Source: Phoronis australis (taxonomy: Eukaryota; Phoronida; Phoronidae). From it: DNA of 31,163 bases. The notes under the pieces were generated by a model that saw only the letters and a list, made by a program, of their open reading frames with translations, ran no database searches and was not told where the DNA came from. Each line of letters opens with the position of its first letter. Position 1 is the stretch's first letter. Made by a program: the position numbers and the translations under genes. Shown here piece after piece: positions 1-9,941 of the stretch. The DNA is taken from contig NMRA01000971.1 in assembly GCA_002633005.1 (NCBI GenBank), positions 1 to 31,163 on the forward strand, read 5' to 3'.

Positions 1-1
1 A

Positions 2-520
2 ACTTGCGAATTTACGGCAGACGCACTGAACGACAATCTAAGAGACAGGTTCATTTGCAGAATACGATCTGACAACATCAAAAAGAGACTGCTTGCCAAA
101 GAATTTACATTTGACGAGGCGATCAAAGAAGCGGTTGCGCAGGAAACGGCGGCAAAGGACATGAAGAACATTCATCCGGGAGGTAATAGCGCGGAAAATG
201 CTGCAACGGGCGCAGTGAATCTAGTTCAAGGAAGGAAATCGTATAACGCAAACCCGAGAGCGAGAAGTACCCCGTGCACGCCGAGAAACGAAACACAGTC
301 ACACGGAACGCAGAGAAATGGTCAAGGAACTCAGCGGAAACAGTGTTGGCGCTGTGGGCTCAACAACCACACACCAGACAACTAGACATTTGAAATCGGA
401 ATGTCAGAAAGGGGCACATTTTGTTGAAGATGACGACATTACCCTTGATTTATTATTTGCCACTGATGAAACGTCCTCACCCGTACCACCAGCAATCAAG
501 GTTAATTCCTATTAAGATTG
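2..520 (+). pseudogene. Gag C-terminal part of a Ty3/Gypsy-like LTR retrotransposon, broken
   Basis: Open from the left edge in frame 2 to a stop at 383-385, so it continues outside the window; the ATG at 161 is internal. Gag forms the particle and binds RNA. Visible are a helical region (LNDNLRDRF, then IKKRLL), a basic Gln/Arg/Thr-rich stretch and the first half of a CCHC zinc knuckle (CWRCGLNNHT). The frame breaks there: the last knuckle Cys and following residues (HLKSECQK, then an acidic DDD stretch) resume in the frame that starts at 318 and end at the TAA at 513, with an in-frame TGA at 519. In intact relatives gag is followed by protease, as here. Decayed copy; no LTR seen. Confidence 0.8.
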
Positions 521-521
521 A

Positions 522-1355
522 GGGAATATTCTATTCAATATGGAATTTGACCTTGGCGCAGGGTCATCGGTCATAAGTTTCGCTGACTATGAGAAACATT
601 TCAAATATATTCCCTTGAAACCTAGACAACAGAATATGCACGCATATGCCGGAGCGCAATTAGATGTTGCGGGACAAATCACCGTAGACGTTGAATATGC
701 AGGCCAAAATGTGGCATTGCCACAAACGATTGTACGAGCGGATCGCCACGCCCCTCCTTTGTTGGGTCGAGTGTGGCTGAGTCAGTTAAAGTTGGATTGG
801 CACCTACTGGCTGACCAATTGAAAAGACCTACGGATGGTCAATACGTCATCACCGACTGGATCAATGAGTTCCAGACAAAATACCCAAACGTCTTCAAAC
901 GAGAATTGGGAACCATAAAAGGAATGGAAGCTAAGCTCCACGACGACGTAACACCCATTTTATTGAGGGCCCAACCGGTTCCGTTTCCACTACGTGCCGC
1001 GGTCGAGAAAGAATTGGTGCAAATGGAGAACGAGGGCATCATCAAACGTGTGGATTACAGTGAGTGGGCCACCCCACTTGTTTGTATTCCCAAACCGGAT
1101 GGCAGTGTGAGGCTATGTGGTGACTATAAGGTCACAGTAAATAAGTCAATTAAAACTGACCAATTTCCGATCCCTACACCGGACGAACAGTTTACTAAAC
1201 TGGCTGGAGGTGACAGCTACTCCAAGATTGATTTGCGGTGTGCCTATCAGCAAATGTTGTTAGACACTGACTCACAAAAACTGGTTACCATTAATACACA
1301 TAAAGGCACGATTACCATTTGGTATCAGTAGCTCACCAATTTCCGATCCCTACAC
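522..1355 (+). pseudogene. Protease and reverse transcriptase fragment of the same Gypsy-like element
   Basis: The 263-codon ORF at 540-1331 starts with an aspartic protease segment; its active-site triplet reads Asp-Leu-Gly in FDLGAGSSVIS where families have Asp-Thr/Ser-Gly, so the protease is probably dead. The RT follows from about residue 125: GIIKRVDYSEWATPLV, RLCGDYK and SKIDLRCAYQQ (first catalytic Asp present). After NTHKG a small deletion shifts the frame; RLPFGISS is still readable in another frame at 1309-1332. Homology then ends, before the YxDD box, RNase H and integrase. The last 21 bases (1335-1355) duplicate 1159-1179. Inactive remnant in line with the gag fragment. Confidence 0.85.
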
Positions 1356-2699
1356 GCAAGGTTCGTAATATGAAAAGTAAATGTGACCAAATTGCGGCGA
1401 TCGCAGTGTTTCGGATTAGGTATCATACTGAATGCAGGGTTACGTTTTTTCTTGTAATTTGTTGATAAAAATGCTTTCTACACGATGAACCAGGTCATCT
1501 GCCATGTGCAATTTGTCACATCTGGTTGAATTTTTTGATAAAGAATATTAACACCGAGCATAGCCTAGGTCATGGTGAGGTAGGGACCAGGGGGACAAAC
1601 AGTTGATTTGTCATTAATCAGAAAGAATAATTGATGTTATTAAATATATTTCTATTAAAATAAAAAACCAGGCTTGTAATTGAAAATAAAAATTATTTCA
1701 CCATCAGTTCTGCTTTCTTGGTTTTAATAGTTCTTACGTCTATTTCATGTGTTTAAAGTTTCAAATATCTTCTGGACCAAGTTGAATTTTAAAATTAAAA
1801 CACCTAATTTGTTCGTCCAAAGCATAACCTTGTTTTAGAGGTCAGTTTCAGTTAACTGGACAGAGCAAGCATAGTTATCATGTTTCTTCACTAGCCTCGC
1901 TCATCCAAGGGGAAAGGTGTCTGTGCCTTCTGAGAGGGGAATTTTTTCGCCGAGTGAGGGGAAAAATCTACCTCTCGATCACCATCAATAGCACCCCCAC
2001 CCTTTTTGGGCTCTGTTTCAAGTAGCATTTTGTGTTCTTTCAAATTGTCCCATTTAATGGTGAATAAAAGTTGAGGTAGCGCTCGCGTGACCTAGCTGAA
2101 GCTGACATGTGTTTCTGGGCGAATAGCTACGTCCACATTCTGCTTCTGGAAAATTTTATAAAAGTTTTACACCTTCTCTGAGATATTTTGCGAGTGTGAT
2201 TGCACTGTCATACGTTAAATTCTGTTCATAAAATAACATAACTATGGAGTTTTTGCTCAAACTCTCTAATTAAATGAAAGACGTCACACTCCATGAATTC
2301 TGTTCGTTATGCGTTGTCGCGGAAGTCAGTGTCTTTAACTTTGTGATAAACTGTGTTTCAATGAATGGTAACTGTTTTGGCATTCTTGCTTGCATGACAT
2401 ATTGGAAAGAAACAAAAAATTTCCAGTGCTTGGGAGATCACGAGCTACATGAGAATGGTTTTGTAGGTTGTTTGATTAAATGAATTTTAGCACTTTCACC
2501 TGCATTTATTGCATATTTGTAAATAGAGGGTCGACTGTTTCACTAAAAAGTCTTTGTACTTGCTTAGTTATCCGACAATTGTTTGTTATGGCTGTTTTCA
2601 TTGAATTGATCAGGTTTGTCTTCAGAAATGACCTGCATCCTGCAGCAGACATAGTCACTGTGGTAGTGTGGTAGCCAAAAAATTCTGCCCATTTATGCC
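1356..2699. other. No gene recognised
   Basis: AT-rich sequence with short unconvincing ORFs (64-69 codons at 2274-2674). No LTR, RT or integrase homology appears after the Gypsy remnant ends at 1355, and I see no splice-bounded coding block. Confidence 0.5.
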
Positions 2700-4315
2700 G
2701 TTATGCCTGTCCATTCGGTCTCAGTTGCTCTTTCTCCAAAACCTTTGATGTATGTTCATGAAATATTGCACTTGTGTTTCAACTTTTGTGGATGGAACAG
2801 CACGAGCGAAATTTCAGATGGACCGGACTACCAGTGTGCCTCTAGTGATTATTTTATTTTTTTTATGTTTATCCCTGTATTTTCGAAGGTCCTCAATGGA
2901 TTTTCTTAAATTTGGCAAATAGACATCTATTAGTGAGATCCTCCCGATTTTGGATGGTTTCGAGGTATTTATCACCACCTGTTTGTGATTCTGTTTTTTG
3001 CCATCCTCTATCAACCAAACCACTTTTAGGATGATTGTGACAATTGGTATGCTAATTGTTTCTACTGTGAAGAGGATTTTCTGATGACTTCGACTACTTT
3101 AGGGCTTCTTAGTGGTATTTGTTTGCCCATGGCTGTATCTCCTAAACCCTCTGCAGGATCTTTATTAAATTTAGCCAGTGTATTTATATGAAGTTGAAAA
3201 CAGACCACAACAATTTTTCGGACGGATCTGACGAAAACTGCGTCTCATAGTGGAAATTTCATTTTTTCTTGTTTTCCTCAGTTTCTCTGATTAAGTTTCT
3301 TGATGGATTTTTATGAACTTTGCTTAAAATAGCTTTGTATTAATAAAGTAATTGTTTTCAGATGTTTTTGATGTATTTTGCCCCATGTAGTGGCCATTTT
3401 TTCTGTTTTGTAGTCTGTTTTTTGGTGTCCAACTTCTGATGCTAATACTGAGGCAGACGTTGTTTTCAGACGTGTTCAACTTCTTTGGCACCCCCTAGTG
3501 CCAATTTTATTTTTTTTCGTCAACGGCTGTATCTCCTTAATACCCATTGCAAGATAGTTCCAAAATCTAACTGATGTGTTCCTATTAAGATGGCAAGAGA
3601 TGTCGGGGAGTTTCAGGCCAATCCAACTACAGCTTTGCACCCTAGTGGCAATTTTGTTTTTTACGTTTGCCTCTGTAACTTCTAGAGTTCCTATATGCTT
3701 TTTCCTGAACTTTGACAAACATTTCTATTATGAAGACGATGTAGCTCCTGTACATTTTGTGATGAATTTGATGTATTCTGTACCAACTAGTGTAGGGTCC
3801 ATTTTTATTAGTTTTAGTCTGTTTTTGTTGTCTGCTTCTATATCTGCGAAACTGCACAGAACAAGATCATAATGAAAATTGGCAGATGTGTTCCAACTGA
3901 CAAGAGCATAACTGACGTGGATTTTGTAATGGATTCAACTTCTTTAGTGTCCCCTAGTGACATTTTTCGCATATACAACTGGTCTTGCAAGATGTTTTTG
4001 AAATTATGCTGTCGTATTCCTATAAATTTGACAGCACATGGATGGATTCGACTAACCTCTGTGGTTCCTAATGAGAGCTTGTATTGTTACGGGTTTACTT
4101 TTGTTTCTTTGGAGTTCTTGTGATGGATGTTCATGAATTGTGGCAAATAGTTTTGAGATATGATGACACCTTCCCATTTTTTAATAGGTTCAATGTATTC
4201 TGTGCAGTCTAATGGCCATTTTTTATGTTACAAATAAACAGCCCTGGACGCTCACCGTTTGCGGTGCAGTCGTGTGCGCATGTCAAAGCTCCGGCCGCGT
4301 TGCTCTTGATGAGTT
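2700..4315 (+). repeat. Tripartite tandem-repeat family, array A (diverged)
   Basis: Degenerate modules each centred on a CCTAGTGGC-like core followed by a T-rich run, near 2841, 3108, 3386, 3493, 3641, 3951 and 4206. Recurrent phrases are CTGTATCTCCTAAACC, CAGGATCTTTAT, ACATCTATTAGTGAGA and TCAACCAAACC. The right boundary is a module (about 4225-4310) ending GTTGCTCTTG that is shared with arrays B and C. ORFs inside are weak and not conserved as proteins. Oldest-looking of the three copies. Confidence 0.75.
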
Positions 4316-4319
4316 TTCT

Positions 4320-5225
4320 CACCTGTTTTGCTGATTCGATGACGCAAATGGAAACCCTGTTAAAGTATGTATCAAATTTCTCAAAAAATTGTGAATATTC
4401 AGTCACTTTACCATCTTGACTTTAAACTCTCATTAAGTGTCACCATGGTATAATACAAATACAAACACACAAGAAGTAAATCACTACATTTGGTTAAAAT
4501 TATCCGAGAAATGTAACATTCAAAGATCTAATTACAATCGATTAAACAAATACAAACCATCAAACGAACACACAAAAAGACTATAACTAGGAGGCTGCCA
4601 TACAAGTGAAATCTGAGGTTGGCTATTAAGATTGAAAGTGGATTCAGTAGCATTTAGAAAAGTACTCAAATCTAAGTTGAGTCGCTGAGAATCATAAAGT
4701 AATAATAAATTGCATTGATTCAGTAAAAATTCATCAATTTGGTTAAAAAAATGCTATAATTCCCATATTTATATTTTTCAGAGGCTTGCCACATTGTTTC
4801 AAATGCTCAAAGCTTTACCATAAGTTTTGGTAATGCATTATACAGAGAAAAAAATCCGAAAAGTTTCTATGTTGAGAAAGTTAACAAAACAGAATTTCAC
4901 CTTTCCACCATACTTTTTTCCCAAATTGAAGAATTTTACCTTAGGTAATGTTAACAAAATGAGGGCGATTTCAACTGGGCCTTGAAGATATCAAAACCAA
5001 TATGATTAACAGGACCTTTCAGGAACAACGTTTACACTAATTATGATGCCTCACTTGCATCATTTTGAAAATTATGTAAACATTTCTGATAATTAAGGAC
5101 AACACCAGCACACAATTGATTAAGTACTGTTGGAATAAATCTTTATGATCGACATATGTCCCGAATAATAGATAAATGATACGTGAGTCGCAAGCTCGTT
5201 ACCAGAGATGAAAAAGAGACCTAGA
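4320..5225. other. No gene recognised
   Basis: AT-rich DNA with runs of A and T. No coding-like block longer than about 60 codons and no recognised element. Confidence 0.5.
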
Positions 5226-5229
5226 TATA

Positions 5230-5436
5230 GGCCATATAAGGTCATTTATTATGACTAATATAATTACAATATAATGAATGCAGATAAGTAACATAAACAT
5301 GGCCATATAAGGTCATTTATGACTAATACAATTACAATATAATGAATACAGATAAGTAACATAAACATGGCGATATCAGGTCATTTATGACTAATACAAT
5401 TACAATATAATGAATACAGATAAGTAACATAAAGAT
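5230..5436 (+). repeat. Three-copy tandem repeat, about 70 bp
   Basis: Copies start at 5230, 5301 and 5369 with the phrase GGCCATATAAGGTCATTTAT (GGCGATATC in the third) and end in AGTAACATAAA. Copy 1 is 71 bp, copies 2 and 3 about 68 bp; the 3-bp difference is an extra TAT near position 5250. Few substitutions separate the copies, so the duplication is fairly recent. Confidence 0.9.
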
Positions 5437-5559
5437 GGTAATCATCTGGTAAGATGGGCCATAAAAAGTGGCACAAGAGATGTTGTAAGACAGCTCATGC
5501 CCATCTTTATACGTATGTACAAGTCAGTCTCAGTGGTCCCTTACCCAATTTTGTTTGGG

Positions 5560-6250
5560 CCACAGCAAATCTTCACTCTCTTAGCACACAATATGGTCAG
5601 CAATTGATATTCTATTGTGCTCAATTTCTCCACAAACGAAAATATTAATAAAATTTATGTTAATTACCAGCATGGTTTGTGGTGAGTGAATGTCGTAAAG
5701 GATTTGGTAAGGTTTGCACTATTTCCAACATGGTGATCAACTTTTGAAAGAGTGATAAAATGGCTATTTTGGCATTTTTTTTGTGAAATGTGTAGTATTG
5801 CCATAAGGTCCTAATGGCCTTACTGTATTCTTTATAATACACTGGTGCTTTGTTTGACTTAGAAATGAAATCCAATGTTGATGTAGCTCCCTGGATGTTA
5901 ATTTCATTGACCATTTGGGTAAACCCCTTCCCCCCCGGCTTTTAAAAATATGTTTGACTGGTTGAACGGCCACCACCTGATTTTTAGTCCCCCAATTTAA
6001 CCATAATAGTGGAAAAGTGATTATTAAAGCATCTACTGACCCAAGAAAGTATCAATGACTTGTTTCAAGAAACTTTGTGTGTCAAGATTCTATAACCACC
6101 ACTTGCTTTTAATTTAGTATCACAAATGGTGTTATATCTAACAAATCTCTCTTTATTCTTCTCATACTTGACAATTTTTTTTTCGATGCCATAAAAGCAT
6201 AATTGGAGTTTTTGGTGTTTTGAAAGTTTAGTCAGTGCGGTACTTACCAT
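5560..6250 (-). pseudogene. C-terminal domain of a LINE polyprotein, several frameshifts
   Basis: On the minus strand, downstream of the endonuclease ORF, broken frames follow the usual order of the region after the RT core in L1-Tx1-like LINEs. At 6250-6065 there is a basic segment, then RYNTICDTKLKASGGYR. A stop follows, then NKSLILSWVSRCFNN, matching the common SLKLsWvkR motif. Around 5940-5800 there are GGKGFTQMVNEIN and APVYYKEYSKAIRTLW (compare GG..F...N and FYkeil.aW). Near 5630-5580 there is NRISIADHIV. The motif order supports identity; individual matches are from memory of family patterns. Non-functional. Confidence 0.6.
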
Positions 6251-6332
6251 ATTTCGTTGCTCACATTTTCAAAAAAGAAAATAATCCATGACGAACGAAG
6301 TTAAGCGGGATTTGTTTGTTCTTTTTTACTCA

Positions 6333-7064
6333 TCACTTAGTATTTTTTGGAATATTAAGTGTTAAAATAACACTTTTGTGATCTGAGAAATCTTTAGGCT
6401 GAATTTTTGTTCTTTGAACCCAATTCTTCATGCTTTTACTTATGAGAAAATAATCTATTCTACTCTTATTGTCTTTGTGTTCGCATGTGTAACATTCTTC
6501 AGTTTTGTCTGTTCTTTGCCATGGATCATACAATGAGTGCTTTCTTTTGAGTTCTTTAATTTGTGTTGTGATGTCTTGTTGATAATATAATGAACCCTCA
6601 GGGCGATCTGCCGGGTATTGGACTGCATTGAAGTCACCACAAAGAATCACAAATTCTGTATTAAATTCCTCAATAATGTGTTGTATTTTAGGAATGTATG
6701 TTTCCTTACTTTCGTGGGGCCTGTAAATATTGATAAGAGTAAATTCCCTTTCTCTTATAATCAGTTTCATTGCAACATAACTTCCGTTTAAATCCTGTTT
6801 TAACTCAACCATTCTATACAAATTCTTGTCAATATAGGTACAAACACCATGTGATTTTGATGACAGATTGCTGAAATAGTGATGAAAAGTGTCCCTTTGA
6901 AATTCTTCAATCTGCCCACACAGTGTAAAGTGGGTCTCTTGAAGACAAATGATTTGGCATTTCTTAGCTTCCAATATCTTAAAAGCTCTTCCTCTTTTGT
7001 TGCTTTTATTCAGTCCGTTGCAGTTCTGAGTCAAAATTCTAATCGTGGCGGCAGATTCTGTCAA
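6333..7064 (-). CDS. APE-type endonuclease of a non-LTR retrotransposon, RT missing
   Basis: An intact 243-codon ORF. AP-like endonucleases of LINEs nick target DNA to prime reverse transcription. All signature motifs appear in order: ILTQNCNGL (residues 9-17), CLQETH (40-45, catalytic Glu), INIYRP, LCGDFNA (catalytic Asp and Asn), SRIDYFLIS and SDHKSVILTL (catalytic His), so the active site looks complete. The ORF stops just after the domain instead of running into RT. Only ~80 bases separate the stop from the LINE C-terminal remnant, so the RT core has been deleted. A start at MTESAATIRILTQN is plausible but an upstream ORF1 was not found. L1-Tx1-like by feel. Confidence 0.9.
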   Translation of the reverse strand: MTESAATIRILTQNCNGLNKSNKRGRAFKILEAKKCQIICLQETHFTLCGQIEEFQRDTFHHYFSNLSSKSHGVCTYIDKNLYRMVELKQDLNGSYVAMKLIIREREFTLINIYRPHESKETYIPKIQHIIEEFNTEFVILCGDFNAVQYPADRPEGSLYYQQDITTQIKELKRKHSLYDPWQRTDKTEECYTCEHKDNKSRIDYFLISKSMKNWVQRTKIQPKDFSDHKSVILTLNIPKNTK

Positions 7065-7339
7065 TAAAAAGGAATGTAAAAACCATTACTGAGTTGGTGT
7101 ATATGTGATGCATCACTGATAATTGTTGCAATGAGCCAACTGCCTTTTAGATATGTTAAATACATGTACTTTTGTGCAACATATCTTTGTTTCCTTTTAT
7201 TTCACACAACCACTAACTAATTACTACACATTTTGTGAACCCATATTATGTGCCCCCATCGGAAACCCCTTTTATCCTCTCGAAGAATCACTGTAGACTG
7301 GTCTATTGACATCATCATTGTGAGCAACACATTACCGTA

Positions 7340-7343
7340 TTAA
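7340..7343. repeat. TTAA target-site duplication, left
   Basis: TTAA directly outside the left inverted repeat, matched by TTAA at 10351-10354. TTAA duplications are typical of the piggyBac and Kolobok superfamilies. Confidence 0.65.
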
Positions 7344-7502
7344 AGGCGAAAGCAACCTTTTTTCATGTCATTTTCAGCAAAAATAAGGTTTGTTGGTCAT
7401 CCTAGACATATTTTTCACTTAATTACAGCTTTTCGTAATTTAATTAATTGCCCATCCTCTACTCCGGAAATGACGTTTTGGGAGGCAAGAATTTCGCGCC
7501 AA
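7344..7502 (+). repeat. Left terminal inverted repeat
   Basis: Aligned by eye to the reverse complement of 10193-10350: about 19 differences over 159 positions (near 88% identity), with one single-base gap at the inner end. Best conserved are AACCTTTTTTCATGTCATTTT, CTCTACTCCGGAA and GGCAAGAATTTCGCGCC. Confidence 0.88.
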
Positions 7503-7607
7503 TTTCTTTTCATTTGGTCTGACTGCGAGAGATGAAGAGTCGGTCATTGGTCTACCTTAGTTGTGATAAGTTCGGTTGTTGTTTGTTTTGTTTACGAATC
7601 AGTCAAC

Positions 7608-7943
7608 ATGCCACACTGTTGCTGCGTACCGGGATTTACTCATTATCGTCTCACGCGCGCTTTGGGAATACCCGGCTTTGCATCGCTTTCCGAAGGATGA
7701 CACACTTCGCCGTCAGTACTTGGCCCGTTCGGGTAATGCACCGTTATAGCCGTCCACGCAACGTTCGAAGCAGTGGAGGGTTACCGAGTGTGTGGCAACC
7801 ATTTTCTGTCGTCAGATTACGAGAGAGATATGTACGCTGAATTGATGAAGATACCTGCGAAACAACGCCTGCAGAAGGGTGCCATACCGTCGCCGTTGAT
7901 TCCCGGAAGTGCCCGGCACCAACCCCGAGAAGTTCATTTTTGA
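7608..7943 (+). pseudogene. THAP zinc-finger DNA-binding domain, frameshifted
   Basis: THAP is a C2CH DNA-binding domain used by several transposases and their domesticated relatives. From the ATG at 7608 the frame reads MPHCCCVPGFTHY and stops at 7698. The central piece (HRFPKDDTLRRQYLARSGN, from 7681) lies in another frame. The original frame returns before YRVCGNHFLSSDYERD, followed by RLQKGAIPSP, the equivalent of the AVPTIF box, and ends with a stop at 7941. The Cys-x2-His pair is present; where a second Cys usually follows VPG there is Phe. Two compensating frameshifts make it a pseudogene unless the assembly is wrong. It sits about 100 bases inside the left TIR. Confidence 0.8.
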
Positions 7944-8250
7944 AGCGAGAAGCCTTGCAAGCTGTGGCCACTACAGTGACTGGAGGCACTTCATCTACTG
8001 TCACCGTTGCCTCCGAACGTACCCCCAGAGCGTGCAATTCCGGGACTAGCAGTGATTCGCCCTGTGCTGTTGTCTCTAGCCCAGAGGCTTTAAGCAGCCC
8101 TGCAGTGATACTGAGTTGTGGGAGTGAATAGAGGCCCAGTTCGATACCCAGTAAAGAGGACAGTTGGTCGTCCAGTGAACAGATCGGTGAGCCAAACCTT
8201 GATAAGTTTATTGCGGACTTGTCTAAGGTATTGTAGCTATCTAGAAGGTG
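7940..8250 (+). pseudogene. Possible continuation of the THAP protein, Ser/Thr-rich
   Basis: After the THAP domain, open segments in changing frames are rich in Ser, Thr, Ala and acidic residues (for example SSDSPCAVVSS, then EDSWSSSEQIGEPNLDKFI). Such low-complexity linkers often follow THAP domains. A long antisense ORF (7744-8274) is judged a shadow of the THAP reading. No catalytic transposase motif is seen. Confidence 0.35.
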
Positions 8251-8510
8251 CCATGTGTGTGGCGAGAGAGTCACACGGCGGGATGTAAGCAGTTTGGGTG
8301 CTTAGTGGAAGTGTGTCGTAGGATACTTGGTCAAGTGGGACAGTTGTGCCTGTGCGTACTCGCGCCTCATTATGCTCGGGCTCAAACATATACCCACCCA
8401 CTGACTCACTGTCCGTGAAAAAATTCCTCGTCACCACTGCTATGAATAAGGTCTGTGTTACTCACGCCACTACTGTCACTGCGGTGATATGGGTCACCGA
8501 CTCCAGCCCG
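8237..8510 (-). other. Possible acidic ORF on the opposite strand of the element
   Basis: The minus strand reads SSGDEEFF in one frame and then TDSESVGGYMFEPEHNEAR in another. An acidic Ser-rich lead into a (Y/F)xFEPE phrase resembles the start of the P2X7-like Cys-rich proteins common in repetitive invertebrate DNA, but the diagnostic Cys-rich part is not visible. Weak; could be chance. Confidence 0.2.
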
Positions 8511-8639
8511 TCAGATTAACACAAACTAAACAATCCCTAAATCCAATGTAATTGACTTCTCTAACAACCTAGATTGTGATATACTCGTCGATGGGAAGTG
8601 ATGACGACAATTTTAAAAAACAGCACGAAAACAAAGTAG

Positions 8640-9863
8640 TATAGTTTTCAGGCAAAAATAGCAGTTTTAATTGAACTTACAATACCAGCAGAAGACAATA
8701 TGGAATCAGCACACCTGAGAAAAAGAATGAAATATACAAATCTCGTCGAAGAATGTAAAAACGCAGGATGGCAAACAGTTCTGTTCCCTGTTGAAGTTGG
8801 CAGTAGAGGCTTCATCTACAAATCATTAAAGAAGCTAATGAATTTCCTCGAGGTCCCCAAAGAAATCAAAAAACAAGCATACCAAACGGCATCTCAGACA
8901 GCTCTTAGATGTAGCTATACAATATATTTATCAAGAAATAACAAGCAATTTACAGAATGGCAACTCTGCAACATTTCTAAGCCCAAGATTGAAACACAAT
9001 TAGCTACTTCGTCATCCCCGATATCAAGGAAGACAAACGAAAAATCAACAAAAGATAAAAGATTTGGTCTTTGCAATATTGGAAACACGTGTTTTGTGAA
9101 CTCTACACTTCAAGCTATCTTTTCATGCAACCTCAACTGGCACAAATACAATATCAACAAGAAAAACAATATGAAAACCATCCTTGTGAACACATATGAA
9201 GCAACTAAAAGGTATACATCAACTCCGTCTGAAATTTTGAATAAACTAAGATTACAGAACAACTCTCTTGGCAACGGAAGTCAACAGGATGCCCATGAAT
9301 TTTTACTATGGTTACTGAACCAATGGCACGTTGACACACTTGCTCACAACGCTGATAATGTAACGTCTGAGGTTACTAGTACCTTCCAACACGTGAAGAA
9401 GCAAACTAGGAGCTGTAATAACTGCACAACAACAAAGGAAAAAACACAGATAGACTGGGAGTTGACCGTCTACCTCCCAACGCTAAGGAAAGAAATAACT
9501 ATGCAGGAGTTGTGGCACAGCTTGTGGACGTCGTTGGACATCGAGGACTTTAGTTGCCCAAACTGTAATAGTCTCAGTGGCCAGCTCACATGGTCATTAG
9601 TAAAACCGCCAAAATACCTTTGTATTCATATCTTACGTACCGCGACTAATGGTGAAAAAATCAACACAAAGATTTCCTCGTATGACCTCTCCGGCTACAA
9701 AATAAAAGCAGTCATTGAACACCATGGAAGAAAGACGACGGGTGGTCATTATACATGCTGTGTTAAATCGTCAGCATGGGAATGGATAAATTTTGACGAC
9801 TCTACAGTCACAAGTACATCCAAGCCTCCCCAGGATGCCTACATTGCAATATATGAATTATAA
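8640..9863 (+). CDS. RLE endonuclease fragment fused to a USP-family deubiquitinase
   Basis: The 387-codon ORF starts at ATG 8700, but the frame is open from 8640 (stop TAG at 8637) and the extra residues include VLIELTIPAEDN, which belongs to the same domain. Residues 1-90 match the C-terminal half of the restriction-like endonuclease of R2/NeSL/HERO-type LINEs: RKRMKYTNLVEECKNAGW, then VEVGSRGF, then an Ala/Ser-rich helix and a final Trp. The Glu of IELT and Lys of KRMKY are candidate PD-(D/E)XK residues; the RPD part is not recognisable upstream. After a Ser/Lys linker, residues 120-387 form a compact USP that would cleave ubiquitin or a ubiquitin-like protein. Its Cys box is GLCNIGNTCFVNS (Cys131, Asn126), followed by QQDAHEF (196-202). 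A zinc ribbon comprises CNNC (239-242) and CPNC (286-289). His box is GGHYTC (His350), and Asp box WINFDD (Asp366 or 367). No internal stop, while the neighbouring THAP is broken. TTTTCAG ending at 8651 could be a 3' splice site. Confidence 0.85.
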   Translation, partial: YSFQAKIAVLIELTIPAEDNMESAHLRKRMKYTNLVEECKNAGWQTVLFPVEVGSRGFIYKSLKKLMNFLEVPKEIKKQAYQTASQTALRCSYTIYLSRNNKQFTEWQLCNISKPKIETQLATSSSPISRKTNEKSTKDKRFGLCNIGNTCFVNSTLQAIFSCNLNWHKYNINKKNNMKTILVNTYEATKRYTSTPSEILNKLRLQNNSLGNGSQQDAHEFLLWLLNQWHVDTLAHNADNVTSEVTSTFQHVKKQTRSCNNCTTTKEKTQIDWELTVYLPTLRKEITMQELWHSLWTSLDIEDFSCPNCNSLSGQLTWSLVKPPKYLCIHILRTATNGEKINTKISSYDLSGYKIKAVIEHHGRKTTGGHYTCCVKSSAWEWINFDDSTVTSTSKPPQDAYIAIYEL

Positions 9864-9941
9864 ACCAACAAAGGAAATCAACATAAAAAATATGGCGCAA
9901 TTTCAACATCAATGTCGCATATCACATCTGACGCAGCCAAG

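Noticed and set aside
839-1045. Minus-strand ORF over the Gypsy pol region
   Set aside because: Shadow of the plus-strand protease/RT frame.
7744-8274. 176-codon minus-strand ORF
   Set aside because: Antisense to the THAP domain and its tail, whose plus-strand reading has clear family motifs; no motif on the minus strand.
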